From assembly GCA_945910005.1 (NCBI GenBank), contig OX246747.1, positions 35,250,622 through 35,314,621 on the forward strand: DNA of 64,000 nt, in the 5' to 3' direction. Numbering within the stretch: the first letter of the stretch is position 1; each line of letters opens with the position of its first letter. Positions 1 through 11,989 of this stretch are shown here, piece after piece. This DNA comes from Isoperla grammatica. Its lineage: Eukaryota; Arthropoda; Insecta; Plecoptera; Perlodidae. The translations under genes and the position numbers were made by a program. Below the pieces are notes generated by a model. That model ran no database searches and had not been told where the DNA came from. It saw only the letters and a program-made list of their open reading frames with translations.

Positions 1-234
1 TGTTCTGAATCGGCCCTGTTGATTCTGACATTTGTTCGCACTGTCCAATCACTGATTCATATGTTTCGTATTTGAAATATCGATCTTTGATTGGTTATCG
101 CTCACTCGTCGATGGTGTTCGAAGCCTACAGGTTTGGTTTAGTCGCTTTAAATTAAAGTCCTCCACTGAAAATCAGTTTCGAATTACTGAGTGGGTAGAC
201 TCTAAATGTGAATTAATTATTTATTTATTTATTT
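1..234 (+). repeat. SINE-like family S1, copy 1
   Basis: First of five copies of one family in the window. It ends in a TTTATTTATTT tail, and just before the tail lies the conserved stretch with GTCCCCCACTG and ACTGAGTGGGTAGAC, whose CCCACT and AGTGGG can pair as a hairpin. The word TGTTCGAAGCC resembles a pol III B box (GGTTCGANTCC) but no A box is clear. This copy runs to the window edge. A short-tailed non-autonomous retroposon is inferred from the tail and from the different 5' truncations of the other copies. Confidence 0.8.
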
Positions 235-908
235 AAATTTGGTTTTTTATCAGCTTAGAAATAAAATTAAAAACTTTCAAATATTAATATAAGTTCATAA
301 CAATAAAAAATTTAAAATTCATTGTATAGCTATAAATACAAAACCTAATCCAGAGTATGAATGTATTTCATTTCATTTATTATTATTTATTCATACATTG
401 TGTATGTACAACTGATTTCGTCACATATATTACATTCATATTAAATACTCGTCAATATCCATTAAAATCACATTAAAATGAAATTAAATTAAAACATGAG
501 ATTAAACGTTACTAACAGAAATTTGTCAGTCCAAAAAATCAGCCACCCTATATTAGACTCGATTGATCAAATAGTCCTTAAAAGTAATCTTAAAATGATA
601 AAATGATATTATTAACATTACTTTTCAATGTCTTGCAGTGCTCCCAGGATTTGAACACAAAGAAACATTTAACAACTTAGGTTCTCTTTACCCTTAACAT
701 CGCCTGGTAAAGTTATTAATTAATTAACCCAGAATAACCTGTCATAATCGTGCAGCATATACAAGAGAACATCTGCCAGACATGACAGGACATCGGAAGC
801 AACGTTTGTTTGTATACTTTTATAGGACAGGTTTGTAAAGGCGAGCTACATAATTTAATGTATATAACCACATATCATTTTATATCTAGTTAATGATGCG
901 CGGATGCG
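235..908. other. Unassigned AT-rich DNA
   Basis: No gene, tandem repeat or copy of the other families of this window was seen here. Only short AT-rich low-complexity runs are present. Confidence 0.5.
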
Positions 909-2184
909 TAGGGAACAAGTGTCTTTCAGTCTCAATTAGTGTTAGCAATACTCTTAAATTTCCTGTACACGTTAGTCACTTTACAAACTCAACGTGTACA
1001 TGTAAATAGATACATAAATGTATACATGCATTGCGAAATATATTTATGAGATTTGTTTTGCAAGATTTTTGATATAATGAAATTATATGTGCAGGGAACA
1101 AGTGTCTTTCAGTCTCAATTAGTGTTAGCAATACTCTTAAATTTCCTGTACACGTTAGTCACTTTACAAACTCAACGTGTACATGTAAATAGATACATAT
1201 ATGTATACATGCATTGCGAAATATATTTATGAGATTTGTTTTGCAAGATTTTTGATATAATGAAATTATATGTGCAGGGAACAAGTGTATTTCAGTCTCA
1301 ATTAGTGTTAGCAACACTCTTAAATTTCCTGTACACGTTAGTCACTTTACAAACTCAACGTGTACATGTAAATAGATACATATATGTATACATGCATTGC
1401 GAAATATATTTATGAGATTTGTTTTGCAAGATTTTTGATATAATGAAATTATATGTGCAGGGAACAAGTGTCTTTCAGTCTCAATTAGTGTTAGCAATAC
1501 TCTTAAATTTCCTGTACACGTTAGATATCTTACAAACTCAACGTGTACATGTAAATAAATATATATTTGTATACATGTCTTGCGAAATATATTTATGAGA
1601 TTTGTTTAGCAAGATTTATGATATAGTGAAATTATATGTGCAGGGAACAAGTGTATTTCAGTCTCAATTAGTGTTAGCAATACTCTTAAATTTCCTGTAC
1701 ACGTTAGTCACTTTACAAACTCAACGTGTACATGTAAATAAATAGATATATGTATACATGGCTTGCGAAATATATTTATGAGATTTGTTTTGCAAGATTT
1801 TTGATATAATGAAATTATATGTGCAGGCAACAAGTGTATTTCAGTCTCAGTTAGTGTTAGCAATACTCTTAAATTTCCTGTACACGTTAGACACTTTACA
1901 AGCTCAACGTATACATGTAAATAAATAGATATATATGTACATGTCTTGTGAAATATATTTATGAGATTTGTTTTGCAAGATTTTTGATATAATGAAATTA
2001 TATGTGCAGGGAACAAGTGTATTTCAGTCTCAATTAGTGTTAGCAATACTCTTAAATTTCCGGTACACGTTATGTGTCTTACAAACTCAACGTGTACATG
2101 TAAATAAATAGATATATGTATACATGTCTTTCGAAATATATATATGAGATTTGTTGTAAGATTTTTGATATAGTGAAATTATAA
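909..2184. repeat. 183-bp satellite, 7 units
   Basis: The word GGGAACAAGTGT, or a one-base variant, recurs at 911, 1094, 1277, 1460, 1643, 1826 and 2009, exactly 183 bp apart. Units differ by scattered substitutions and keep their length. Each holds GTACACGTT and, about 20 bp later, AACGTGTAC, so each unit can form a 9-bp stem. A 112-codon open frame on the minus strand is only a translation of the array. Unit length is in the nucleosome range. Confidence 0.97.
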
Positions 2185-2807
2185 TTATTTTCTTATCGGA
2201 CATGATATGAATGAACTAGGTGGAAAATTTATGTAGTGTTAAAGTATAATTATTGTAGTTAATGATAGTTCTGTGTTGGGTGAGATGAGATCTAGTGCGT
2301 GCTCGATCTTGAAATACTAAGAATTTATATCAGAAAAATGTATGATGAAAAAGTGCACATTTGTATGTTGTATGAAGTGTAAAACAGTTAATAATTTAAC
2401 AATACTGCTTTTAAATGTTAAATGTATTTATTTTCTTTCATATATAACATTATTTGGGCCACCGCGGATGGCTATGTTCTAAATATTTAATCAAAACGTT
2501 TACTTGTACTGAAACTTTATCTTTCTGTTATACAACCGCCAAAAATTGCAGATATATCAAATACTCTCTTGAGAGCTGAAAACTGTTTTCCCTTATATCA
2601 AAAACGTCTCGTGAAGCCTCCTTAAAGTAATTTTTTTCCTTACGCTGTTCCGTATATTATTGTTATCTCTTTTTCTTGTTCGATCTGTATTATCTTACAA
2701 ACTAGGCAGAAATATCTACAACATACATCATAAAAATATTCCCAAAATTGAGAACTGATACCCCTGAGTTGTTTCGTCATGTTGGTGATGTATTACAATA
2801 GACCTTT
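2185..2807. other. Unassigned AT-rich DNA
   Basis: I see no coding frame, tandem array or recognisable dispersed repeat in this stretch. Confidence 0.5.
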
Positions 2808-2940
2808 TTCAGAATTCATCTAGAACCCTTGGATAGAGCTAATCACGGCAGGCTAGATCTTCAATTACAACAATGCACAACAGCGAAAACTGCACCTTAA
2901 CTATCAAGGACTAATCACGGTCCTCTAGATTAATTCTGAA
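2808..2940. mobile_element. Short inverted-repeat element, 133 bp
   Basis: The ends TTCAGAATTCATCTAGA and TCTAGATTAATTCTGAA are inverted copies with one or two mismatches. Inside, CTAATCACGG occurs twice in direct orientation. The size and ends fit a small MITE, but no second copy or target duplication was found in the window, so this rests on the inverted ends alone. Confidence 0.5.
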
Positions 2941-2947
2941 AATGATC

Positions 2948-2981
2948 TGACGTTTCGCCACCCAAATTGGTGCCTTCTCCA
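2948..2981. other. GACGTTTCG-hairpin-CTTC motif, site 1
   Basis: GACGTTTCG is followed by CCACC, a short loop, GGTG and then CCTTCTCCA. The same order of parts appears in the fold-back element near 7.3 kb and again near 38.0 kb. The function is unknown. Confidence 0.5.
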
Positions 2982-3473
2982 TCTACGGGTCGTGAAAACC
3001 TCCAAACAACCAATTCCGTAAATTATTTTTATTAATGTTCACCTTCTTTCAAAGTAGGTTTCAGTTTCGTTTTACATCATAGCGAACATGGCTATTACAT
3101 GACAACACTAGACAGACAATACTATGTTGTATCATATTACATGAATGTGTTCTGCACAGTAACAAGTGCGCAATTGTAATTAATAGCCACGATCATTGCT
3201 GGTAATTAGATCTGACGATAACGTGTAGGTACGCATGTTATGTCTTGTATACAACAATTATTATTTAAATATTATGGTGATTTTATAAAATTTATGTTGC
3301 GTAAATTTGTTGTTATTTTTTTAAAACTGTGTTCACATATACCCTTAGAAAAGTATGATGAAACGTTTTGAAATTTCTCCTTAAAACATGTCGCGAGGAT
3401 TTCAAAATAATGTCATTCTCCAGAGAATTTAGTCCTTTCCAATAATTGTTTCAAATGATGATAGTTTTGAATT
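2982..3473. other. Unassigned AT-rich DNA
   Basis: No gene or repeat was recognised between the hairpin motif and the 154-bp array. Confidence 0.5.
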
Positions 3474-3932
3474 GTGAAAATGCATTTCAGTTTCACAAAT
3501 ATATTCATTACAAAAGTTGAATTGAAGATATTATAAAAGCAATACTAATTTTTCAATAAAACTATTCACTTCAATGTGTGCTTATATAATTTCTAAAATT
3601 ATATATATTCATTGGTAAAATACCTACGTGAAAATGCATTTCACAAAATATACATTCATTACAAAAGTTGAATTGAAGATATTATAAAAACAATACTTAT
3701 TTTTTAATAAAACAAATTAACTTTCAATGTATTTTTATAATAATTTCTACAATTATATATATTCATTGGTAAAATACCTACGTGAAAATGCATTTCACAA
3801 AATATATATTCATTAAAAAAGTTGAATTGAAGATATTATAAAAACAATACTTATTTTTTAATAAAACTTTTCACTTCAATGTGTTCTTATATACTTTCTA
3901 CAATTATGTATTTTCATTGGTATAACACCTAC
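3474..3932. repeat. 154-bp tandem array, 3 units
   Basis: GTGAAAATGCATTTCA begins units at 3474, 3628 and 3782. All units keep GTTGAATTGAAGATATTATA and end in TTGGTA..ACACCTAC or the variant TACCTAC. The first unit has a few extra bases near its start and the middle one has diverged around its centre. AT-rich, with no coding signal. Confidence 0.95.
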
Positions 3933-4018
3933 ACAAGCTTTCTGCTTGTACGAAGAATTGCATTATAAAATACATAGGACAATCTTCATGGAAACCCTAG
4001 ACCAACGAGCCACACACA

Positions 4019-4164
4019 CTAAGGTCCGATTTTTCAATCGGTTAACGGGTCGTTAACGGGGCCGTTAGCGGACGGTCCGTAATCTGTAACCCAATAAACC
4101 CTATGCAGATAACGGACCGTCAGCTAACGGCCCCGTTAATGACCGATTGAAAAACCGGGCCTAA
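4019..4164. mobile_element. Palindromic MITE G
   Basis: Nearly the whole element folds on itself. The left end CTAAGGTCCGATTTTTCAAT matches the reverse complement of the right end, CTTAGGCCCGGTTTTTCAAT, and the match continues through the repeated word GTTAACGGGGCCGTTAGC and its variants, with arms of about 60 bp. It is GC-richer than its surroundings. The only copy seen here. Confidence 0.8.
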
Positions 4165-4275
4165 GTAGGATTGCCTCAAATGTTACTGTTACCGTTAATT
4201 TTTAACAAAGCTATAGCTATAGCTGGACCTTTCGAAATCATGCTTTTGTGACAGCTTCAAAGTAAGTACATACAT

Positions 4276-4425
4276 TTAAGGCCGGTATTACAATCAACAA
4301 AATATAGGAAAGTTATTTATAAGCTATTTGGAGGATTTCGAGGGTTTTAATCGGTGGTTGTCATGGAGAAAACAAGCTATTCGACGAATAAGTATAGTTA
4401 TTGGGACATTGTAAGACTGGACCTT
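4276..4425 (-). mobile_element. MITE A, copy 1 (minus)
   Basis: A copy of a family of about 155 bp whose ends are CTTAGGTCCAGTCTTACAAT and, inverted, CTTAGGGCCGGTCTTACAAT. It carries the family core TTATTCGTCGAATAGCTTGT and the CCATGGCAACGACCAATCA word in reverse. It abuts copy 2 head to head, so the pair forms a palindrome centred near 4425 with arms of about 115 bp. Confidence 0.85.
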
Positions 4426-4889
4426 AGGTCCAGTCTTACAATGTCCCAATAACTACTTATTCGTCGAATAGCTTGTTTTCTCCATGGCAACGACCAATCA
4501 AAACTCTTGAAATCCTCATCGCTATAAATAACTTTCCTATTTATAGTTCCCACGTGACGTCACAGCGGCCATGATTGTGACACAATTGATGAGGACCAAT
4601 CCTAGATCATTGGCAAATACTATTCAAATTCGATAAATAAGCCTAATTTAGGATTTAAAAAGTAAAAATAAGTAATAAAACAATTAAACATTACAACACA
4701 TACCAATTTTATTTAAAAAAAAAAACACGCCGAATTTTAAAGAACTGCGAATTTCTGTGTTCTACCACAACAGCCTTCAATTGTTTCTCCATGGCAACGT
4801 CAAAGTTTGATCACAAATGTGGCCGCCACGCGCAAAGATGTGACGTACGTGCAACCTATGAATTAGGAGATTGTAAGACCGGCCCTTAG
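4424..4889 (+). mobile_element. MITE A, copy 2, split by MITE B
   Basis: The left end and core match the family. After TAACTTTCCTATTTA the sequence switches into MITE B, and the right end of A resumes at ATTAGGAGATTGTAAGACC and stops at GGCCCTTAG. Element A is therefore older than the B insertion here. The intact copy at 7916-8070 shows the arrangement without B. Confidence 0.85.
4543..4861 (+). mobile_element. MITE B, copy 1
   Basis: About 319 bp with imperfect inverted ends, best seen by comparing with copy 2: TCATAGTTCCCACGTGACGT at one end and TCATAGGTTGCACGTACGTC at the other. Subterminal GCGGCCATGATTG and GTGGCCGCC words, a central A-run and CAATTGTTTCTCCATGGCAA mark the family. Confidence 0.85.
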
Positions 4890-5355
4890 TATAGTTCCTA
4901 AGACATCAACATCAATAAAATACCATTATTTCTTTCTGGTTGTTTAATTGTTGCAATTGTTTAATTGTTGCGAGCTATTCACATTGCGAAAGTGACGCCG
5001 CAACGCATAATCGCAAGATAACAATAAAACACTAGGACGGAACATAATATTATATCCTGTGCTAAATATGATGACGACATAGCACAACCGGTACCCATTC
5101 ATATCTCTTCTTCTTCCGCTACAACAACAACTGAGGAAAGTTTAAGACAAGCGCGATCCGTGTTAAATGTTCCAACGGTATTGTCTGAACAATCCCCTCC
5201 CTTTCCCCCCCTCAATTATGAAAGTGGCAGAAATATTTCTTTTTGCAATGATAGATGATGATGTAATGTGTAAATGATAAAAGGTTATGTGTTTGTATGT
5301 TTGCATATCCGGCACAAAGCCGTCCGTGGTGACTTATACGGTTGAGACGCAGGTC

Positions 5356-5356
<1 letters not shown>
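4890..5356. other. Unassigned DNA
   Basis: Contains two close copies of GTTTAATTGTTG near 4943-4970 and a C-rich patch near 5193-5213. No gene or known family was seen. Confidence 0.4.
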
Positions 5357-6279
<923 letters not shown>

Positions 6280-6479
6280 AATGAATAAATAAATAAAATA
6301 AATTCACATTTTGAGTCTACCCACTCAGCAACGAAACTGATTTTCAGTGGGGGACTTTATTTAAAGCGACTAAACCAACCCTGTAGGCTTCGAACACCAT
6401 CGACGAGTGAGCGATAACCAATCAAAGATCTATATTTCAAATACGAAACATATGAATCAGTGATTGGACAGTGCGAACA
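6280..6479 (-). repeat. SINE-like family S1, copy 2
   Basis: Minus-strand copy with its AAATAAATAAAT tail at the left and GAGTCTACCCACTCAG after it. It stops at CAGTGCGAAC, so it lacks about 45 bp of the 5' end that copy 3 has. The 5' truncation supports retroposition. Confidence 0.85.
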
Positions 6480-7240
6480 TGTATTTATCATTTACATTTA
6501 CATTTATCACTCTACATAGTTTATGAAGAATCTGAAACAAAGTTCTGCCTTTACATTAAGGTTGTATTGTGTAATAGAATAACAATTTATCCAAAAATGA
6601 AAAAATGTGGTATAGAGTATGAAATATGGATATAAATAAAAATTATGAAAAATAAAAAAAATAAAATGTATGTGTGTACTTCTTGCTATGGCTAAGTAAG
6701 TGATTTCTAAAAAATATCAACATTGGTCCCTTCAAAGCAAGAAACACCACATCCACAAAAATGTGTTCAATTTTGGATCAACCAGATAACGATAGTCAAG
6801 TCTTAATTGTGCTTCGTCGAATAAACTTCCAAGATACAGATAAGACGTAAAATTTATCCGTTGCTAATGCAAAATGACTTTTATTAGAAATTAAACTGGT
6901 ATTTCGTGTTCAGATAGGTGATACGACTTTAAGATAAGTATACACACAGAAACACACAGATGCCAATAGCAACTTAAAATCAGCTGTTTTGTTTTCGAAA
7001 CTAGTTGAGTTGGTGCACCTGTTATTAAACGCAACACGTTATTAAAAGTGGCTTCTGATTAGCTGTACGATGTCACATCACATTCACATCCAAAGAGCTT
7101 AAACTTGTGCGATGTATAAAGGTAGGTCCCACCTCGTGGTGACCGGTGCACGCAAAAAGGGCTCTTAGTGCCCACTTATCATTTTACGGCAATTTCAATA
7201 GAATTAAAAACGGAAACTTAGTAGAACAGGTAACATATGT
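6480..7240. other. Unassigned DNA
   Basis: No gene, array or copy of other families was seen. The stretch separates S1 copy 2 from the fold-back element. Confidence 0.5.
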
Positions 7241-7500
7241 GTAATTAAAAATATAGGAATATACACTGTCCTTTGTCAATTAAAATTTTTATAAAACGAC
7301 GCAATATTTCGAGAGCTAATCAGCTCTCTTCAACAGGCAACCGTCCACTACCCTGAGCTGAGGTACACTACCCGTACACTACCCTGAGGTAGTGGACGGT
7401 TGCCTGTTGAAGAGAGCTGGTAACCTCTCGAAATATGCGTCGTTTTTTAATAATTTTAATTGACAAGGAACAGTGTAATAGTCCTATATTTTTAATTACA
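7241..7500. mobile_element. Fold-back element F, arms about 118 bp
   Basis: Two long inverted arms flank a spacer of about 20 bp. Both begin with TGTAATTAAAAATATAGGA and end near CAACCGTCCACTACC. Each arm contains a 7-bp GAGAGCT/AGCTCTC type hairpin with TTTCG on one side and TTCAACAGG on the other. The arms differ by only a few bases. Confidence 0.85.
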
Positions 7501-7732
7501 CAAATTTCAATGGACCAAGTCGGGAGTACCGCAGGATAGGTCACTAATCAGCCTTATTAAATAATCAATTCCCCCTTATCAACCACATAGAAAGATAAAG
7601 CATTACATTTTCTAAAAGACGACAAATTTAGTAATGTTTTTTGACATTTTCAAAACATTTTAAACCAATTTCAACCAATATAGATCGGAAGTTCCGCAGC
7701 TACTAAGTCAGCATAAACAGCAGGGCCTGGAT

Positions 7733-8124
7733 TCACAAAGATGCCTAACTCTAAGTTGTCCTAAGTTAGGCAAATCCTAGCTATAGAGAAATCAAGATAA
7801 ATCCTCTCTGGGTATTACTACACATTCAAAAATAAATGATTATTAGTTAAATGGTTGATATTTTAGTGGTTTATCTTTATGAGATTGCAGAACGACATAT
7901 GCGTGATTTATGTCACTAAGTTCCAGTCTTACAATGTCACAATAACTACTTATTCGTCGAATAGCTTGTTGTCTCCACGGCAACGACCAATCAAAACCCT
8001 TGAAATCCTCCAAATAGCTTAATTGCAACAAATAACTTTCTTATAAGTAGATTGTAAGACCGGCCCTAAGATTTGCCTAAACTAGGACGTCTTAGCACTA
8101 GGGCACCTTTGTGAATCTAAGCCC
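7733..8124 (+). mobile_element. MITE E, containing MITE A
   Basis: The ends GGGCCTGGATTCACAAAG and, inverted, GGGCTTAGATTCACAAAG match at 16 of 18 positions and continue with GATGCC/GTGCC. Internal CTAAGTTAGGCAAATCCTAG and TTGCCTAAACTAGG words are also inverted. Without the inserted MITE A it would be about 237 bp. No other copy was seen in the window. Confidence 0.85.
7916..8070 (+). mobile_element. MITE A, copy 3 (intact reference)
   Basis: The cleanest full-length copy at about 155 bp. It runs from the CTAAGTTCCAGTCTTACAAT end through TTATTCGTCGAATAGCTTGT, CGGCAACGACCAATCAAAAC and TCCTCCAAATAGC to ATTGTAAGACCGGCCCTAAG. It lies wholly inside MITE E, so it inserted after E. Confidence 0.9.
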
Positions 8125-8168
8125 AGCCATATTAAATAATCAATTACCCCTAAACAACCAACCACATA

Positions 8169-8642
8169 ACAGAACGCAAACCTCCACCTCCACCACACTA
8201 CGCCATGTTGTATTGCTACAACATATTACATAGCCGCTCCGTTCTGAGTGGATATCAACGCATGGCTGACCATAATATAGAAGTTGCTCTCTTGTAGCGT
8301 TCCGCCTTATGCACCTCTTTCATAACATTACCACCCAAATTATTCACCATTTTCAGATCCGTCGAAACGATAAGAAAAAAGTGCGCCTGACAATTGGCGG
8401 ATATTCCAAAACCTCGTTCATAGGCCTAATTACGTAATAAAACCGCAAACGCGAATGAAAAAAATACAGGTTCTTAACTCTATTGTAATATGTAATAGAC
8501 GCTCAAAGGGAGAGAGAAAAAATTCGCATGCAAGCTGCGTTGGTAAGAAAAAAAAATTAATATATTTTTAAAACAATGATGAACAATTAGATAGACATGA
8601 AACCTGTTTTCAAGTTGGTAATACATTATTTAAATTAAGTGT
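8169..8642. other. Unassigned DNA
   Basis: No gene or repeat family was recognised. Confidence 0.45.
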
Positions 8643-8672
8643 GTTGGTTGGTTGGTTGGTTGGTAGGTAGGC
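8643..8672. repeat. TTGG microsatellite
   Basis: About seven TTGG/TAGG tetranucleotide repeats. Confidence 0.9.
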
Positions 8673-8860
8673 CTTGTTGGGAATATATATTCTTACAAGG
8701 TCTTTGGCGTGTTGTTATAGACTAATTGGGTGTACATGTATGCAAGAAAAGAATAGGGTAGATTAGGCTTGGCTGACTGTGACAATTATTGTGGTATTTT
8801 AATTCTTGTTCGAATTTGTGTGAGAAAAGTTTGATGTTTGGTGGTCTACTAATTAACCCT

Positions 8861-9453
8861 CAAACTAATCGTAGGAGTATTATAAATATTTAACAACTTG
8901 TACAGGTATGTCATATCTAAGTATGGAGCTAATTACAATATGTGGAAAACCTGTAAAAAATGATACGCACATTTTTTAATTGTTGGATTGGCAGAAGAAA
9001 GCGCAGTTCCAAACAGACGAAGTGACTGCCAAACCACAATAAAATGAATTGAATACTACATATAAAAGAATACAATAAAAGAGGTAAAAATAACTAAACC
9101 CTTACAATAACAGCAAATAGATCGAGATAATTAAATATACAACATACAGTTAAAAAGTGCACTCTTAAACTAATCGTAGGAGTATTATAAATATTTAACA
9201 ACTTGTACATGAATGTCGTATCTACGCATGGGGTTATAAGTACATTTGTGACAGACATGTTAAAAATGATACACACATTCTTGAATATTGTTGGATCGGT
9301 AGAAAAGAGCACAGCGCCAATTAGAAGAAGTGACTGCTAACCCACAATAAAATGAATTGAATGCTACATATAAAACAATACAAAAGAAGAGGTAAAAATA
9401 ACTAAACCCGAACAATAGTAGCAAATAGATCGAGATAATTAAATATACAATAT
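8861..9453. repeat. 305-bp tandem duplication
   Basis: CTAATCGTAGGAGTATTATA begins units at 8865 and 9170, 305 bp apart. The shared stretch ends at GATCGAGATAATTAAATATA in both. The copies differ by scattered substitutions and small indels. A related fragment with TTGGCAGAA..CCAAACA lies near 44.1 kb, so the unit is also dispersed. Short open frames in it are not conserved between the copies. Confidence 0.92.
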
Positions 9454-10335
9454 ACAAAGAAATGTAAGATGGTATCAAAATATTATAAAATGTTTAGTTA
9501 TAAACGAGCATTACTGCTAAAGAGCATTTCCATGTATCGTTGTAAAATATGAAAACAATAGGTTAGAGTTATTTTTATTAATCGCTCTAAAACCTTCTTA
9601 CGAACCATCATCGAACGTTTAATTCCACATAACATAATAATGTTGAGAAAAAATTCCATTCGAACATATTCATAAAACTTAATAAAAGCTATAAAAGCTA
9701 GTAAAAGTGTTTCACGGACAAAAAACTCCCGCGTATAATATATCTATATAATTATAATTATTACAACATACACACCAACTCTATACAATTATAAACTATA
9801 CACCACCATCAAACCACAACGCATTCTTCTAAAATTACAACTAATCATAAAAACAATTATTTCCCTCATTTTTCAGCGTTCCTATTCGCTTAAAAGTGTG
9901 AGTAACGAGTATAATACTCTGCAAATCATATTCTTCGTCATTACCAACCTAAACCTAACAACACTAAGATCCTAATCGCATGAGATAAACTTAATGATCC
10001 CCTTCTTAGCACGTTATCTACCTTTATCATAGTCTCATATAATCGCTTGCTTTAATTTATATTGTACTTGAATTTACATTAATTTGATACCATAATGATA
10101 AGAAACATTAAAATTTGTTTTCGTTTTTCACTCTCTTTCTCTCTCTCGCATTTAATTTGATTTTTATATTTTCATCTACATTATTTTAAATTATATATAA
10201 TGGTGGGTTGAAGAGATTTGGTGGAGGATTATGTCAAATCGAGACCTAATTCGTCATATTCTTAACTAAAAGGCTAAGTGAATGTTAACCTTAGGTTTTA
10301 TCTTGAATCGGGCTAAAGAGAAACACGCCAGCAGC
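9454..10335. other. Unassigned AT-rich DNA
   Basis: Contains a short CT-rich tract near 10130-10148. No coding signal or family member was recognised. Confidence 0.5.
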
Positions 10336-10925
10336 CAGTGGCGGCCCGACCCCCTTGATATGCCCAGGGCCAAATTCATACCATATACCACCCACCACCG
10401 ACGGCGTGGAAATCGACTTCGGGTGCGAATGAATGGGGGGTGTGGGGGGGATGCCCCCCACAAATTGCGCCGCAGGCGAAAAATTTGTATAGAGTTTTTT
10501 TAATGTGGATTAAAGCGTTTGTAGAGGAGTAGAGGCAGTCTGGAAATGTGTAACTTGTTTGCTTTTCAGGTTTTCTTCCATTGTAAGTGTAATGTATTGA
10601 TGCATGGCTCTTAAATAATTTCATATTCTTGATTCTTTGAAATTGAATAGGATTAAGAGGGAGGGGTGGAAAATGTTCATAACACGTTATTAGTTTAGAA
10701 TGAAATAAAAAGAAAAGTTGTTCTAATAAAATTATGTGTTGTTAATTAACAAATTAACACAAATGTGTTACTAAAAACATAATTATAATTGAAACGTTGG
10801 TGAGCCGACAGTAAGCGAGCGCCAAATACGATTACTGACTTCACCAATATACATGGTAATATTTAAATTCTAAATGATAAAGTTTATTCATGTTATGTAA
10901 TATTAACTAGGTATCCATTTATTGT

Positions 10926-11436
10926 CAGGCGCGTAGGAACTCTAAATCAAGTGATGGGGAGGGGAAGAATTGTGAGCGCAAAGCGCGAACAACACGCGGG
11001 GTCTGGGGCGGAGCCCCAGCCGCCGGAGGCATTTTCGCCGAAAGCGAAAAATTTCCTGGCTTTATTAGTTATTTCTCGATTTTTAGGCTTAAATAAATAC
11101 GTTTTGAGGGCCTTAACCCACCCCTTCCCTAATTACGCCACTGACCTTCGAGCACCCATTCGCTTTTATTTTGTTATGCTACAAAGTGGAAACAAAGGCA
11201 GAGGAAATGTATCTTGTGACGAAGATCTTGGCTTTCTCCGGGGCGTGGGACACTATGTGTTTCTGCAATTATTATTCACTGGTGAAATATGAAATTTAGT
11301 TGGTGGATGTTTACCCGGGTATTCGTGTGGTATTGTATGTCAGGATGTGCCTAAAACGCTTAATCGTGTGGGTCGCAGGAAAAAGTGGGGGGGGGGAATC
11401 CCCCCCCATTCCCCCCGCCCCCTTCCTGCGCGCCTG
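10926..11436. mobile_element. Nested hAT-like element, 511 bp
   Basis: It begins CAGGCGCGTAGGAA and ends with the inverted counterpart CAGGCGCGCAGGAA, a match of 13 of 14. The flanking 8-mers are TTTATTGT (10918-10925) and TGTATTGT (11437-11444), 7 of 8 identical, which fits an 8-bp target duplication. It lies inside the 1,654-bp element and so is younger. GAGCGCAAAGCGCG and CGGAGCCCCAGCCGCCGGAG give it a high local GC content. A third hAT-like end, TTACGCCACTG, sits at about 11136-11146 without a clear partner. Confidence 0.8.
11387..11423. repeat. G-run facing C-runs
   Basis: Ten G bases followed within a few bases by runs of nine, six and five C bases give a small G/C hairpin near the right end of the nested element. 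Similar G-run/AATGCCCCC patterns occur near 10440 and 43600. Confidence 0.85.
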
Positions 11437-11894
11437 TGTATTGTAGACAATTAATATGGGATATAAAATAAGATAACTGGATTTTATCAGTATACGCATT
11501 TAGGTATTCTAGAGTAGACAGTATTAATAATGGCGTAATGGGATGGGGTGAAGATTCGAAGTCAGGAGGGTTGTGGGGCGATGCCACGGCTACAAGAGGT
11601 GGTTATTTCACGTTTTATACACACATAAAAATCGAAACTTAAGTTATCGGCGTAACAAAATGAATATGTTTTCTCTATTTCCTCCATTTTCTTTTAAGCG
11701 CGCAATTAGAATGATTTGTTTTTAAATCGTTTTGGCTTTTAAGGCAAGATGATTTTGTACTCTATTTTACGCCGAGTTGTTGTATTAGTAGTGTTTCTGT
11801 ATTAGTATTTTGTAGATAAGCATTATCATATTCTTTACAAGTCATTTTGTTTTAAAATTACCTTTTTAATTTATGGTTTCGACCAACTTACTAA

Positions 11895-11939
11895 CCTACC
11901 CACCTACCCACCCACCCAACCACCCACCCACCCACCCCT
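11895..11939. repeat. CCCA-type tetranucleotide repeat
   Basis: About eleven units of CCCA and the variants CCTA and CCAA, just inside the right end of the 1,654-bp element. Confidence 0.9.
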
Positions 11940-11989
11940 TAACGCTCGCGGGGCCATGGCCCCAAATTTGTATGGTCGGGCCGCCACTG

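Larger units (their letters stand above)
7503..8168. repeat. Local duplication, one copy occupied by MITEs
   Basis: The stretch 7503-7590 (TTCAATGGACCAAGTCGG to AACCACATAG) is repeated from about 7668, but the second copy is broken after CAGCATAAACAG by elements E and A and resumes at CCATATTAAATAATCAATTA near 8126. The first copy is therefore an unoccupied reference for the insertion. Confidence 0.75.
10336..11989. mobile_element. Non-autonomous hAT-like transposon, 1,654 bp
   Basis: The terminal inverted repeat CAGTGGCGGCCCGACC is perfect over 16 bp at both ends. The element is flanked by the perfect 8-bp duplication CCAGCAGC at 10328-10335 and 11990-11997. An 8-bp target duplication with CAG..CTG type ends is the established signature of the hAT superfamily. 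No transposase frame remains: the longest open frame is 113 codons and unrecognised. The interior is GC-rich at the ends, has runs of G and C and contains another element. It must depend on a transposase made elsewhere. Confidence 0.93.

Noticed and set aside
9094..9478. Two 72-codon minus-strand frames
   Set aside because: They lie in the 305-bp tandem units but are not conserved between the two units.
10951..11292. 113-codon frame
   Set aside because: It lies inside the nested hAT-like element and has no transposase motif.
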